Positions 1 to 6,055 are shown, counted from the stretch's first letter. The stretch: DNA of 6,833 bases from Dyella_B sp035690825 (GCF_051954575.1 NZ_JBQCHP010000156.1:1-6833); one strand, 5' to 3'. Made by a program: numbers and translations. The notes: generated by a model not told the origin, from the sequence alone.

Positions 1-1656
1 ATCGACTTGAGCTGGACGGCGTCGACGGCATCCGGTGTCACATACACCATCACTCGCGACGGTACGGTCGTCGCGAGTGGCGTGACGGCGACCACGTACA
101 GCGACACCGGTTTGGCTGCGTCGACCACGTACAGTTACGCCGTCGACGCGGTCAATGCGGCCGGTGCATCCCCGGTGGATTCCGCCACGGCGACTACCTC
201 GGCGACAGTTACGGCCTCCGCGCCGGCCATCATCACATCGCCTGTCAACCAAGCCGTGACGATCGGACGCACGGCCACGTTCTCGGTGGCGGCAAGCGGC
301 GGTACGCTGGCTTACCAGTGGTACAAGAACAACACCGCCATCCCGGGCGCCACCGGTGCGGGCTACACCACGCCAGGCACCACCTATGCGGACAACACCG
401 CGAGCTTTACGGTAAAGGTGAGCAACGCCACCGGTTCGGTGACGTCGCCGGCAGCGACCTTGAGCGTGAAACTGGCGCCGAACTACACCGTCGTTCCGGG
501 CTACATCGTTACCGATCTCAACAACAATACGCGCGGCGCATGGGCCGACAGCCAGATCTATGTCGAGATTCTCGGCAACGATCCGGCCACCGGCGCGCTG
601 TCATGGGTCAACTACGACGGCACCATCACGCCTGCCACGGTCGCTGACAACACTGCGGCCAATGCATTGGTGGGGCCCAATGGACAGACGTATCCCAATT
701 ACGCCTTCACGCTGGCCCAGGCCAATCATCAGCTCAAGCTGCCGCCGATCACCTCCGGCCGCATCTACATCTCCGAAGGCAGCCCGCTGTACATGCCGAT
801 CATGGCCGGCGCGAACGGCGGCAATAATGGCTACGCCGGGCCGAACCCGCAGAACAACACCGATCCGAACATCAACGTCCACTACGACTGGTATGAATTC
901 AACTACGCCAGCAACGGTGGCATCTTCATCAACACCACCCAGGTAAACCAGTTCGGCTTGCCGCTGCTGCTGGATGTGTGGGGCGCCAGCGAGACCTACC
1001 ACATGCAGGTAGGCATCAACGAATCGATCGCCGACCTCGACCAGGAGTACATCAGCCAGACCCCGGCCGCTTTCCACACGCCGACGCCGGACAACTTGCG
1101 CATCCTGTCGCCTGCGGAAACTACCTTCCATGCAGGCGGTAGCAACGGCCAATATTTCGACAGCTACATCGCCAGCGCATGGTCGCAGTACAGCAGCTCG
1201 CCGGTGATCATCACTGTCAACGGACGGCAGTTCAGCGGCAGGGCTTCCGGCTCGGCCTTGACCTTTACCGAGATCAATCCGGCTGCAGCCAACGTCGGCG
1301 AGACCTTCATGGTGCAACAACCGTCCACACAGGATGTATTGTTGTGCGCGGGCACGATGGCTTCCGGCGTAGCAGGCAGTTCGGCGCAACAGCAGGATGA
1401 AAACGCCATCCAGCTGCAGCTGGAAAACCAGATCTGCGCGGCGACCAATCGCGGTGTGCTGCTGAACACGGCGAACTGGGCGAACGCATCGGCCTATTAC
1501 CCATTCTCGTCACCGGCGAACTTCTACGCGTGGTTCTGGCATCAACATTCGGTAAGCGGCTTGGCCTACGGATTCTCGTATGACGACAACAACGACCAAA
1601 GCACCACGATAACCACGCAGCAGCCGGAACACATGGCATTCGGGATCGGCTGGTAA
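1..1656 (+). CDS. Modular secreted GH64-like beta-1,3-glucanase (FN3-Ig-GH64), 5' partial
   Basis: The reading frame is open from base 1 (I-D-L-S-W), so the gene begins upstream; the TTG at 7 is not a real start. Counting from the first visible residue, 1-68 is a fibronectin type III-like module (SWTAS...TYTITRDG...TTYSYAVDAVNAAG). Residues 75-157 are an Ig-like module (YQWYKNN, IPGA, FTVKVSNATG). About 160-551 resembles the thaumatin-like GH64 fold of laminaripentaose-producing beta-1,3-glucanases, with YDWYEFNY, INTTQVNQFGLPL, a late YGFSYDDNNDQS and the C-terminal GIGW. The GH64 part is about 390 residues, near family size. Known GH64 enzymes use one Glu and one Asp; the Glu appears present (codon 895-897) but the expected Asp aligns with Asn (946-948), so activity is uncertain. 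The FN3 and Ig modules suggest an exported, substrate-attached enzyme acting on fungal or plant beta-1,3-glucan. It faces the next gene convergently. Family assignment is by motif memory, not a search. Confidence 0.85.
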   Translation: MDLSWTASTASGVTYTITRDGTVVASGVTATTYSDTGLAASTTYSYAVDAVNAAGASPVDSATATTSATVTASAPAIITSPVNQAVTIGRTATFSVAASGGTLAYQWYKNNTAIPGATGAGYTTPGTTYADNTASFTVKVSNATGSVTSPAATLSVKLAPNYTVVPGYIVTDLNNNTRGAWADSQIYVEILGNDPATGALSWVNYDGTITPATVADNTAANALVGPNGQTYPNYAFTLAQANHQLKLPPITSGRIYISEGSPLYMPIMAGANGGNNGYAGPNPQNNTDPNINVHYDWYEFNYASNGGIFINTTQVNQFGLPLLLDVWGASETYHMQVGINESIADLDQEYISQTPAAFHTPTPDNLRILSPAETTFHAGGSNGQYFDSYIASAWSQYSSSPVIITVNGRQFSGRASGSALTFTEINPAAANVGETFMVQQPSTQDVLLCAGTMASGVAGSSAQQQDENAIQLQLENQICAATNRGVLLNTANWANASAYYPFSSPANFYAWFWHQHSVSGLAYGFSYDDNNDQSTTITTQQPEHMAFGIGW

Positions 1657-1667
1657 GTAGCTACAAA

Positions 1668-1754
1668 CCGAATCGTAGGTTGGGGTGCGAACCCCAACAT
1701 TGCATGCGCGCATATATCCGATGTTGGGGTTTGCACCCCAACCTACGGGTTCGG
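1668..1754. repeat. Inverted pair of GTAG-type REP-like units (BIME-like)
   Basis: Two nearly identical arms face each other: 1668-1700 and 1721-1754, separated by a 20-base spacer. The core TAGGTTGGGGTGC is shared, and the arms differ by one base in the core plus small outer changes. Each arm is itself a hairpin (TTGGGGT, 4-base loop, ACCCCAA), and the whole unit can fold into one long stem. The arm starts with GTAG, as in REP elements of Stenotrophomonas and relatives that are mobilised by RAYT transposases. It fills the gap between two convergent stop codons (1656 and 1768), where it could end transcription from both sides or protect mRNA 3' ends. No T-tract follows, so a classical intrinsic terminator is not shown. 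Confidence 0.85.
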
Positions 1755-1767
1755 CGGGAGGAAAAAG

Positions 1768-2778
1768 CTATCGCTGCGTTGCCAGTTCGACGCTGCGTGG
1801 CGCAGCCAATCCGCCGTAATGCGTGTCGATGCGGCGAAGCCATTGCAAGGCTTCATCCGTCTTGCCGCTTTGCATCCACTGCTGTGCTTGATCGAGTTGC
1901 GCGTCAAGCGCCTGCTGTAGCTGGGCGCGGCAGGCTTCGAGCTTGCCAGCTTCGGGTGGATGATGTTGTTCAAGCGCGATCAGGGCACGTTCCAGCGCAC
2001 CCGGTTCTGCAAGTTCATGGCTGACCCATGGCATGAGGATGGTCTGGACATCGGTGATGCACCATTCGGCCAGGGAATGTCGGCTGTGGCTATCCATGTC
2101 CAGATGAAAGCTATCCTGCTGGCCGGTGAGGTAGACGAGCCTGCTGGAGGTCTGGAACTGTTCCAGTAGCGGTTTTGGTGGTGGGGAGATGGTGCGGCCG
2201 ACAGTATCGCTGCCAGCATCGAGCAAGGCACCGTGGAACAGGTCCGGATAACCCAGCGCCAGGCGCATGGCGATACGCGAGCCACCGGAGAAGCCGCCGA
2301 CATAGACCCGTTGCGGATCGACGTGATAGAGCGCCATGACGTTGGTGGCGGCGAGCAACGCGAGTGCCGCGCGCCGGTCGAACGCGTTGGCATCGTTGCC
2401 GGAGTTGGCTGCCGTAACCAGGATGATGCCGCGGCGTTCCAACACCCGCGTCCAACGCGACGGTACTTCGGCCTGATCCCAAGGCGGTACGAACACCAAC
2501 AGTGCATAGCCACCCGGCGGTTCTTTGGCCGGAACGTACATCGCGAAGCGTTCCTGCTTCAGCGAAATGGTTTGTTTACCGCCCGCGTCAGCGGCGGCGT
2601 GCGCCTGCATGCGCAAGGCATCGAATGGGCTCATCAGGCGGCGAGCAAGTTCACCGCTGCTGGATAGATCGCTGTAGCGGGAGAACACCACGTCTTTAAA
2701 CAGACCGGTAGCCATTTCTGCTGTCGCCGAACAAGACAGCAGAGCAAGAAAGACTAACATCAAGCAAGGCCGGTTCAT
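1768..2778 (-). CDS. Exported alpha/beta hydrolase (esterase-like) with TPR-like C-terminal tail
   Basis: 336 residues, ATG start at 2778, TAG stop. Residues 1-20 form a signal peptide (MNRPCLMLVFLALLSCSATA); cleavage after ATA-20 is likely, although LLSC-16 could serve as a weak lipobox. The mature protein has an alpha/beta hydrolase core. Strand YALLVFVPPW (91-100) is followed by GIILVTAANSG and then the nucleophile elbow VGGFSGGSR with Ser164. TGQQD (Asp222) and WVSHE (His254) are the candidate acid and base in the right order. The arrangement resembles PHB-depolymerase or feruloyl-esterase-like (esterase_phd) hydrolases, but the substrate cannot be told. Residues 275-330 are extra helices, including QWMQSGKTDEALQWLRRID, which reads like one TPR-type hairpin. 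No strong Shine-Dalgarno sequence precedes the ATG. It is divergent from the cupin gene and convergent with the GH64 gene. I am sure of the fold, not of the role. Confidence 0.85.
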   Translation of the reverse strand: MNRPCLMLVFLALLSCSATAEMATGLFKDVVFSRYSDLSSSGELARRLMSPFDALRMQAHAAADAGGKQTISLKQERFAMYVPAKEPPGGYALLVFVPPWDQAEVPSRWTRVLERRGIILVTAANSGNDANAFDRRAALALLAATNVMALYHVDPQRVYVGGFSGGSRIAMRLALGYPDLFHGALLDAGSDTVGRTISPPPKPLLEQFQTSSRLVYLTGQQDSFHLDMDSHSRHSLAEWCITDVQTILMPWVSHELAEPGALERALIALEQHHPPEAGKLEACRAQLQQALDAQLDQAQQWMQSGKTDEALQWLRRIDTHYGGLAAPRSVELATQR

Positions 2779-2880
2779 CGCGGCAGGCTAGCACGTTGTT
2801 GGCAGACCGGCGTAACTTATGGCCACCAGTGACCGCGCTGTAGGAGACTCGTTTGTGCGATAGGCTTCACGCTTGCCTTG

Positions 2881-2916
2881 CCGTCATTCTGGCGAAGTAC
2901 TGCGTGGCTTCAATCC
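2881..2916 (+). repeat. Degenerate copy of the CGTCATTCCGGCGAAG repeat
   Basis: CGTCATTCTGGCGAAG at 2882-2897 differs by one base from the start of the REP-like arms at 4706 and 6805. After it, the hairpin partner (GGCCGGAAT) is lost, and GTACTGCGTGG followed by AATCCA looks like scrambled remains of the loop and outer arm seen at 4731-4756. It can no longer form the stem. It lies between two divergent genes, so it is probably a decayed fragment. Confidence 0.5.
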
Positions 2917-2922
2917 ACCCAT

Positions 2923-2936
2923 TGACGCAAGCGTCA
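2923..2936. promoter_or_regulatory. Operator-like 14-bp palindrome upstream of the cupin gene
   Basis: TGACGCAAGCGTCA is a perfect 6-bp inverted repeat with a 2-base AA centre. It ends 7 bases before the Shine-Dalgarno sequence of the cupin gene and overlaps a TTGACG that could serve as a -35 hexamer (2922-2927), though no good -10 stands 16-18 bases downstream. Size and symmetry fit a dimeric regulator's half-sites. In RNA it could form only a short 5-bp stem with a CAAG loop. No regulator gene is present in the window, so the binding protein is unknown. Confidence 0.45.
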
Positions 2937-2943
2937 CATAGAT

Positions 2944-2951
2944 AAAAAGGA
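2944..2951 (+). promoter_or_regulatory. Ribosome binding site that fixes a TTG start
   Basis: AAAAAGGA lies 9 bases before the TTG at 2961, a normal spacing. The ATG at 2953 is only 1 base from this site and opens a 3-codon frame (Met-Pro-Ser-stop), so it is not the gene start. An in-frame TAA at 2943-2945 blocks any longer version. Confidence 0.7.
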
Positions 2952-2960
2952 CATGCCATC

Positions 2961-3410
2961 TTGAAACAACCCAACGAGCTTTTGACGGCCGCGGACATCG
3001 CAGCGATGAGCCCCAAAGTTTCCGTCCACAATCTCAACCCCAACGCGATTCGTCACAAGAAATGCGTGGGCGATGCAACAGGATTGACCCAGCTGGGCGC
3101 AATGATCATCACCATCATGCCGGGCCACGAATCCTCGGAATACCATCGGCACCTGTACGAAGAGGAGTGTCTGTACATCCTTTCCGGCCATGGCCAAGCA
3201 ACCATCGGGGACCAGGTATGCAACGTGGCTGCGGGTGATTTTCTTGGCTTTGCGCGAGGCGGCCCGGCGCATGTGCTTACGAATACGGGCAGCGAGCCAT
3301 TGGTGTTCTTCGTGGTCGGGCAGCGCCTGGAACAGGACGTATGCGATTATCCGCGCAAGGGCGTGCGGCTTTTTATCGCCGGCGAGGAAGAGGCCTTCGT
3401 CGACCTTTGA
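2961..3410 (+). CDS. Single-domain cupin protein (COG3837-like), function unknown
   Basis: 149 residues, starting at TTG with a well-placed AAAAAGGA. There is no signal peptide, so it is cytoplasmic. It is one conserved beta-barrel (cupin_2 type). Cupin motif 1 is PGHESSEYHRHLYEEECLYILSG, with likely metal ligands His62, His64 and Glu69. Motif 2 is GDFLGFARGGPAHVLTN, with His104 and Asn108, so the full 3-His/1-Glu metal set is present. The end, DVCDYPRKGVRLF...VDL, is typical of small cupins grouped with COG3837, whose substrates are mostly unknown. Such proteins may be metal-dependent isomerases, dioxygenases or small-molecule binding proteins; the sequence does not decide. Its own promoter region carries a palindrome (2923-2936), suggesting regulated expression. 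The next gene lies 244 bases downstream on the same strand with its own start signals, so they are probably separate units. The next in-frame ATG (3006) would remove 15 residues. Confidence 0.85.
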   Translation: MKQPNELLTAADIAAMSPKVSVHNLNPNAIRHKKCVGDATGLTQLGAMIITIMPGHESSEYHRHLYEEECLYILSGHGQATIGDQVCNVAAGDFLGFARGGPAHVLTNTGSEPLVFFVVGQRLEQDVCDYPRKGVRLFIAGEEEAFVDL

Positions 3411-3422
3411 AAGCCGGCTTTC
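3409..3422. other. 14-bp perfect palindrome over the cupin stop codon
   Basis: GAAAGCCGGCTTTC is self-complementary with no loop and overlaps the TGA at 3408-3410. No T-run follows, so it is at best a weak RNA end structure. The rest of the gap (3423-3640) shows no other clear structure apart from the 15-base shared word at 3595-3609. Confidence 0.3.
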
Positions 3423-3654
3423 GCAACCGTGGCCAATGGCTGATGGTCGCCTCGATGCATTGGATTGCAACGAAGGATGGTATTGGTGTGTTCGGACGGC
3501 TTGTGCTGAAGAACCGCGTGGTGTCATGCAATGAGCGCGGCAACATCCAATAGGTCGATGTGCTTGCTTACATTTTCGTCGGAAAGCTTTATCGTGCCTT
3601 GCCGTCATTTCCGATTTTGTGCATTGCTGTGTGAAACAACGTGGAGATCAAAAC

Positions 3655-4521
3655 GTGAAGGTTTCGGTGCCGCTCTCTTTTATCCTGGTCACTGCATTTG
3701 CAAGCAACGTCGCGGTAGTCCAGTCATCGCCAACCGCAAATCCGTCCAACACCGTAGTTCCTCCCAAGGCCGTAGGCGTGGTGGACGATCCCTGCGCCAT
3801 GCTTCTTCCTCCGCCTGAGGTCCCAGGCCCCGCATTAAGACGCCGCACATCGCAAGAGGCCCTCGCCGCCGCTTCCAAAGCCTGGGACGAACAACACCAG
3901 CGTTACGATTTCGGCGGCTTGTGCCGCTATCGCCAGGCCAACACCACCTTGCCGCCGGCGACGGACCATCGCGTGGTCTTCATGGGCGATTCGATCACGC
4001 AGGCGTGGATCGATGCGGATCCGGGCATGTTCACCAACGACGTGATCGACCGCGGCATCAGCGGGCAGACCACCGCGCAAATGCTGCTGCGTTTTCGCCA
4101 GGATGTGATCGATTTGCATCCGGCGGCGGTGCATATCCTGGCTGGCACCAACGACATTGCCGGCAACACTGGGCCGACTTCGATCGACGCGATCGAGGGA
4201 AACATCGAGAGCATGGTGGAGCTGGCGCGCGCGCATCATATCCGCGTGATCCTCGCCTCGATCACGCCGGTGGCCAAATACCCGTGGCGGCCGGAGGTGC
4301 AATCGGTCGAGACCATTCGCAAGATCAACGATTGGATGAAAGGGTATGCGAAGGAGAACGGGTTGGTGTATCTGGATTACTTCTCGTGGCTGGATGATGG
4401 CCATCGTGGGTTTATCGCCAAACTGGCGATCGATGGGGTGCATCCCAATACACAAGGGTATGCGGTGATGGATAAGTTGGCGAAGCAGGCGATCAAAGAG
4501 GCGTTGTCGGCTGCGCCTTGA
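3655..4521 (+). CDS. Exported SGNH/GDSL-family hydrolase (lysophospholipase L1/acetylesterase-like)
   Basis: The chosen GTG start at 3655 follows GGAG (3643-3646) by 8 bases and places a signal peptide exactly at the N-terminus (MKVSVPLSFILVTAFASNVA); this gives 288 residues. A longer frame from GTG 3619 adds 12 residues without a hydrophobic core at the start and is less likely. All SGNH blocks are visible: block I VVFMGDSITQAW (Ser113), block II DRGISGQTT (Gly137), block III ILAGTNDIAGN (Asn166) and block V DGVHPNTQGY (Asp260, His263). Between signal peptide and block I is a Pro-rich stretch and a YDFGGLCRYRQAN segment typical of periplasmic relatives. The enzyme should hydrolyse an ester (acyl, acetyl or lipid); the exact substrate is not visible. 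Neighbouring polysaccharide-active genes make a carbohydrate acetylesterase possible. A nested palindromic element begins one base after the stop. Confidence 0.9.
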   Translation: MKVSVPLSFILVTAFASNVAVVQSSPTANPSNTVVPPKAVGVVDDPCAMLLPPPEVPGPALRRRTSQEALAAASKAWDEQHQRYDFGGLCRYRQANTTLPPATDHRVVFMGDSITQAWIDADPGMFTNDVIDRGISGQTTAQMLLRFRQDVIDLHPAAVHILAGTNDIAGNTGPTSIDAIEGNIESMVELARAHHIRVILASITPVAKYPWRPEVQSVETIRKINDWMKGYAKENGLVYLDYFSWLDDGHRGFIAKLAIDGVHPNTQGYAVMDKLAKQAIKEALSAAP

Positions 4522-4522
4522 T

Positions 4523-4654
4523 CTAGGGTCTGTTTGCCCGCCATCCTGCGTCATCACTTAAGTCGTGTACCGACGTACACTTCTTCGCTCTTTCTTGTCT
4601 GGCGGGCAAACAGCTCCCAGCGCGGGCCACGCAAATAGTGTAAACAGGCCCTAG
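4523..4654. mobile_element. Nested palindromic element, MITE-like candidate
   Basis: The outer arms CTAGGGTCTGTTT (4523-4535) and AAACAGGCCCTAG (4642-4654) are inverted with one mismatch. Inside, CTGTTTGCCCGCCA (4530-4543) pairs perfectly with TGGCGGGCAAACAG (4600-4613). At the centre GTGTAC-CGAC-GTACAC (4565-4580) forms a third hairpin. The left CTGTTT can pair with either of two AAACAG copies (4608 and 4642), so two alternative folds exist. CTAG at both ends is part of the arms and may also be a 4-bp target duplication; being palindromic, it cannot tell the two apart. There is no coding capacity. It starts right after the SGNH gene stop, so it may act as its transcript end. The mobile nature is inferred from shape; copy number cannot be seen here. 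Confidence 0.55.
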
Positions 4655-4705
4655 GTTTTTATTAAGCGCGTATCTATACGTTTCCGGAGTACTTCATTAT
4701 CCCTC

Positions 4706-4779
4706 ACCGTCATTCCGGCGAAGGCCGGAATCCATGCGTCGTACTGGCGGTGGATTACGGCCTTCGCCGGAATGACGGT
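4706..4779. repeat. Inverted pair of CGTCATTCCGGCGAAG REP-like units
   Basis: The arms 4706-4734 and 4751-4779 match at 28 of 29 positions in inverted orientation around a 16-base spacer. Each arm holds its own hairpin, ATTCCGGC-GAAG-GCCGGAAT, with an 8-bp stem and GAAG loop. This is the abundant CGTCATTCCGGCGAAG-type intergenic repeat of many proteobacteria. Together with the nested element it fills most of the 313-base gap 4522-4834 between convergent genes. The remaining bases (4655-4705 and 4780-4834) hold only a short CGTAT-CT-ATACG repeat (4669-4680) and nothing else I recognise. Confidence 0.85.
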
Positions 4780-4834
4780 AACGGATCATCTATTTTGTCG
4801 TCAGTTGCAGGAATATCGTTTGCATAGGGCCAAC

Positions 4835-6049
4835 TCATCGCAACGTAAACGTCAACGTGCCATACCCCAACTGATCAAAGCCGCCACTGTTCGGCCCGTA
4901 ATCCCCGCCGCCGCCCTCCGGCCGCACCTTCAACGCATATGCCTGAACGTGCGGCGCTTTCAAGCCTTTCAACATCACGTAATGGTTGTAGAGCAGCTCC
5001 CAGATCGGCCGCGCATTGCCGCGCCCACCGGCTGAAATCGCATCCTGGCTAACGTCGCTGTTCTTGTACGGCGTATAAGGCACGTCCTCGCCCAGGTTGT
5101 ACTGGGCGGCGTATTCGGCGCCGCGCAATACGCGGTTGTTGTCGTAAGCGAACAGGTCGTCGCCCTGGTTCCAGGCCATCTGGCAGAACGTGCCGAGTAG
5201 TGCGATGTCCAGCATGGTGTGGCCCTGGTCGCGTCCGCTCTCCTGCACTTGGCCGAGGCCGTTCGGATAAAGCTTCCACACGACGTGCTCGATCGAGCCG
5301 TTGCCGTCGCCATGCTTGAAATAGGCGATGGCCTCGTCATAGATGTCGCGGCGATCGGCCAGCACGCCGATCGCCAGCATCGAGGCCATATTGGCCAGGT
5401 CCCAGTTGGCCCAGTAGTGATCGATCTTGGCGCCGTTGTGGCGGGTAAGGAAATCGTGGTTCATGGGATAGAACACGTTGAGCATCATCGCCTGGAACCG
5501 GTGAAAATCGGCCGGTTGCCACTTGCGATAACCTCTCATGATTTCCGCAGCGTTTGCCAGTTGATAGCCATAGATGCCGGAGGCGAGAAAACGATCGGAG
5601 CTGCCTTCGATCGGCGTCAGGCTGGCCGACCATGCGTTGAGTATGGCGACCGCCTTGTCCGCATAGGTGTCGTCGCCGGAGATCTTCCAACGCAAGCCCA
5701 ACGCATAGGCCGCCGCGGCGTCGTTGTACAGCGCGCCATAATTTTCGTGATGGACATGGTCGGAGCCGCGATAGACGATCGATTGCGCATTCGGTTTCCA
5801 GTCGAGCGAAGCATGGTGGTTCGCGACAAGCAGTTGCCAATCTTGCAGCCATGGCTCGCGTTGTTGCGCGGCGGCCGTACGCATGCGCGTGAAATCGGCA
5901 TCGGTATGCAGCAAACCGGGATGCGCGAAGCCTTGCGACGTTGTACTGCCGTGGATGGCGCGATGCGCCCCCGGCACGGTGGCTGCGCAACCGGAACAGC
6001 TTAGGGTTGCGCAGGATAATGCGATCAGGCAGAGCGAAACGAAACGCAC
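4835..6049 (-). CDS. Exported alginate-lyase-superfamily protein (polysaccharide lyase-like)
   Basis: The GTG start at 6049 is preferred. GGAG (6056-6059) stands 6 bases upstream, and the product (404 residues) begins directly with a signal peptide, MRFVSLCLIALSCATLSC. An ATG at 6133 would give 432 residues, but it would put 28 mostly polar residues before the signal peptide. The mature part resembles the alpha/alpha-toroid alginate lyase superfamily (Pfam Alginate_lyase; PL5/PL38-like). Conserved blocks, numbered from the GTG, are HHENYGALYNDAAAAYALGL (100-119), GIYGYQLANAAEIMRGY, KIDHYWANWDLANMASMLAIG (208-228), QESGRDQGHT (269-278) and YDNNRVLRGAEYAAQYNLG. His211 in IDHYWANWD and Arg273/His277 are the best active-site candidates by analogy with PL5. 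Such enzymes cleave uronic-acid polysaccharides by beta-elimination; alginate, glucuronan or another polyuronide cannot be chosen here. Cysteines near residues 13-21 allow, but do not prove, lipoprotein processing. Confidence 0.85.
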   Translation of the reverse strand: MRFVSLCLIALSCATLSCSGCAATVPGAHRAIHGSTTSQGFAHPGLLHTDADFTRMRTAAAQQREPWLQDWQLLVANHHASLDWKPNAQSIVYRGSDHVHHENYGALYNDAAAAYALGLRWKISGDDTYADKAVAILNAWSASLTPIEGSSDRFLASGIYGYQLANAAEIMRGYRKWQPADFHRFQAMMLNVFYPMNHDFLTRHNGAKIDHYWANWDLANMASMLAIGVLADRRDIYDEAIAYFKHGDGNGSIEHVVWKLYPNGLGQVQESGRDQGHTMLDIALLGTFCQMAWNQGDDLFAYDNNRVLRGAEYAAQYNLGEDVPYTPYKNSDVSQDAISAGGRGNARPIWELLYNHYVMLKGLKAPHVQAYALKVRPEGGGGDYGPNSGGFDQLGYGTLTFTLR

Positions 6050-6055
6050 GAATGG

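Noticed and set aside
601..1389. 262-codon open frame on the minus strand inside the GH64 gene
   Set aside because: It is a shadow of the opposite strand: Arg/Val/Ala/Gly-rich, with no recognisable domain, while the + frame has clear GH64 motifs.
3409..3422. Intrinsic terminator after the cupin gene
   Set aside because: The palindrome has no loop and no following T-run.
2934..3608. 224-codon minus-strand frame over the cupin gene
   Set aside because: The complementary frame is a well-formed cupin with metal ligands and a ribosome binding site; this one shows neither domain nor start signal.
3835..4557. 240-codon minus-strand frame over the SGNH gene
   Set aside because: It is rich in Arg, His and Asp with no known motif, and lies fully against a gene with all SGNH blocks.
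4523..4779. A CRISPR array or tandem repeats in the convergent gap
   Set aside because: The repeats are inverted, not direct, with no regular spacers.
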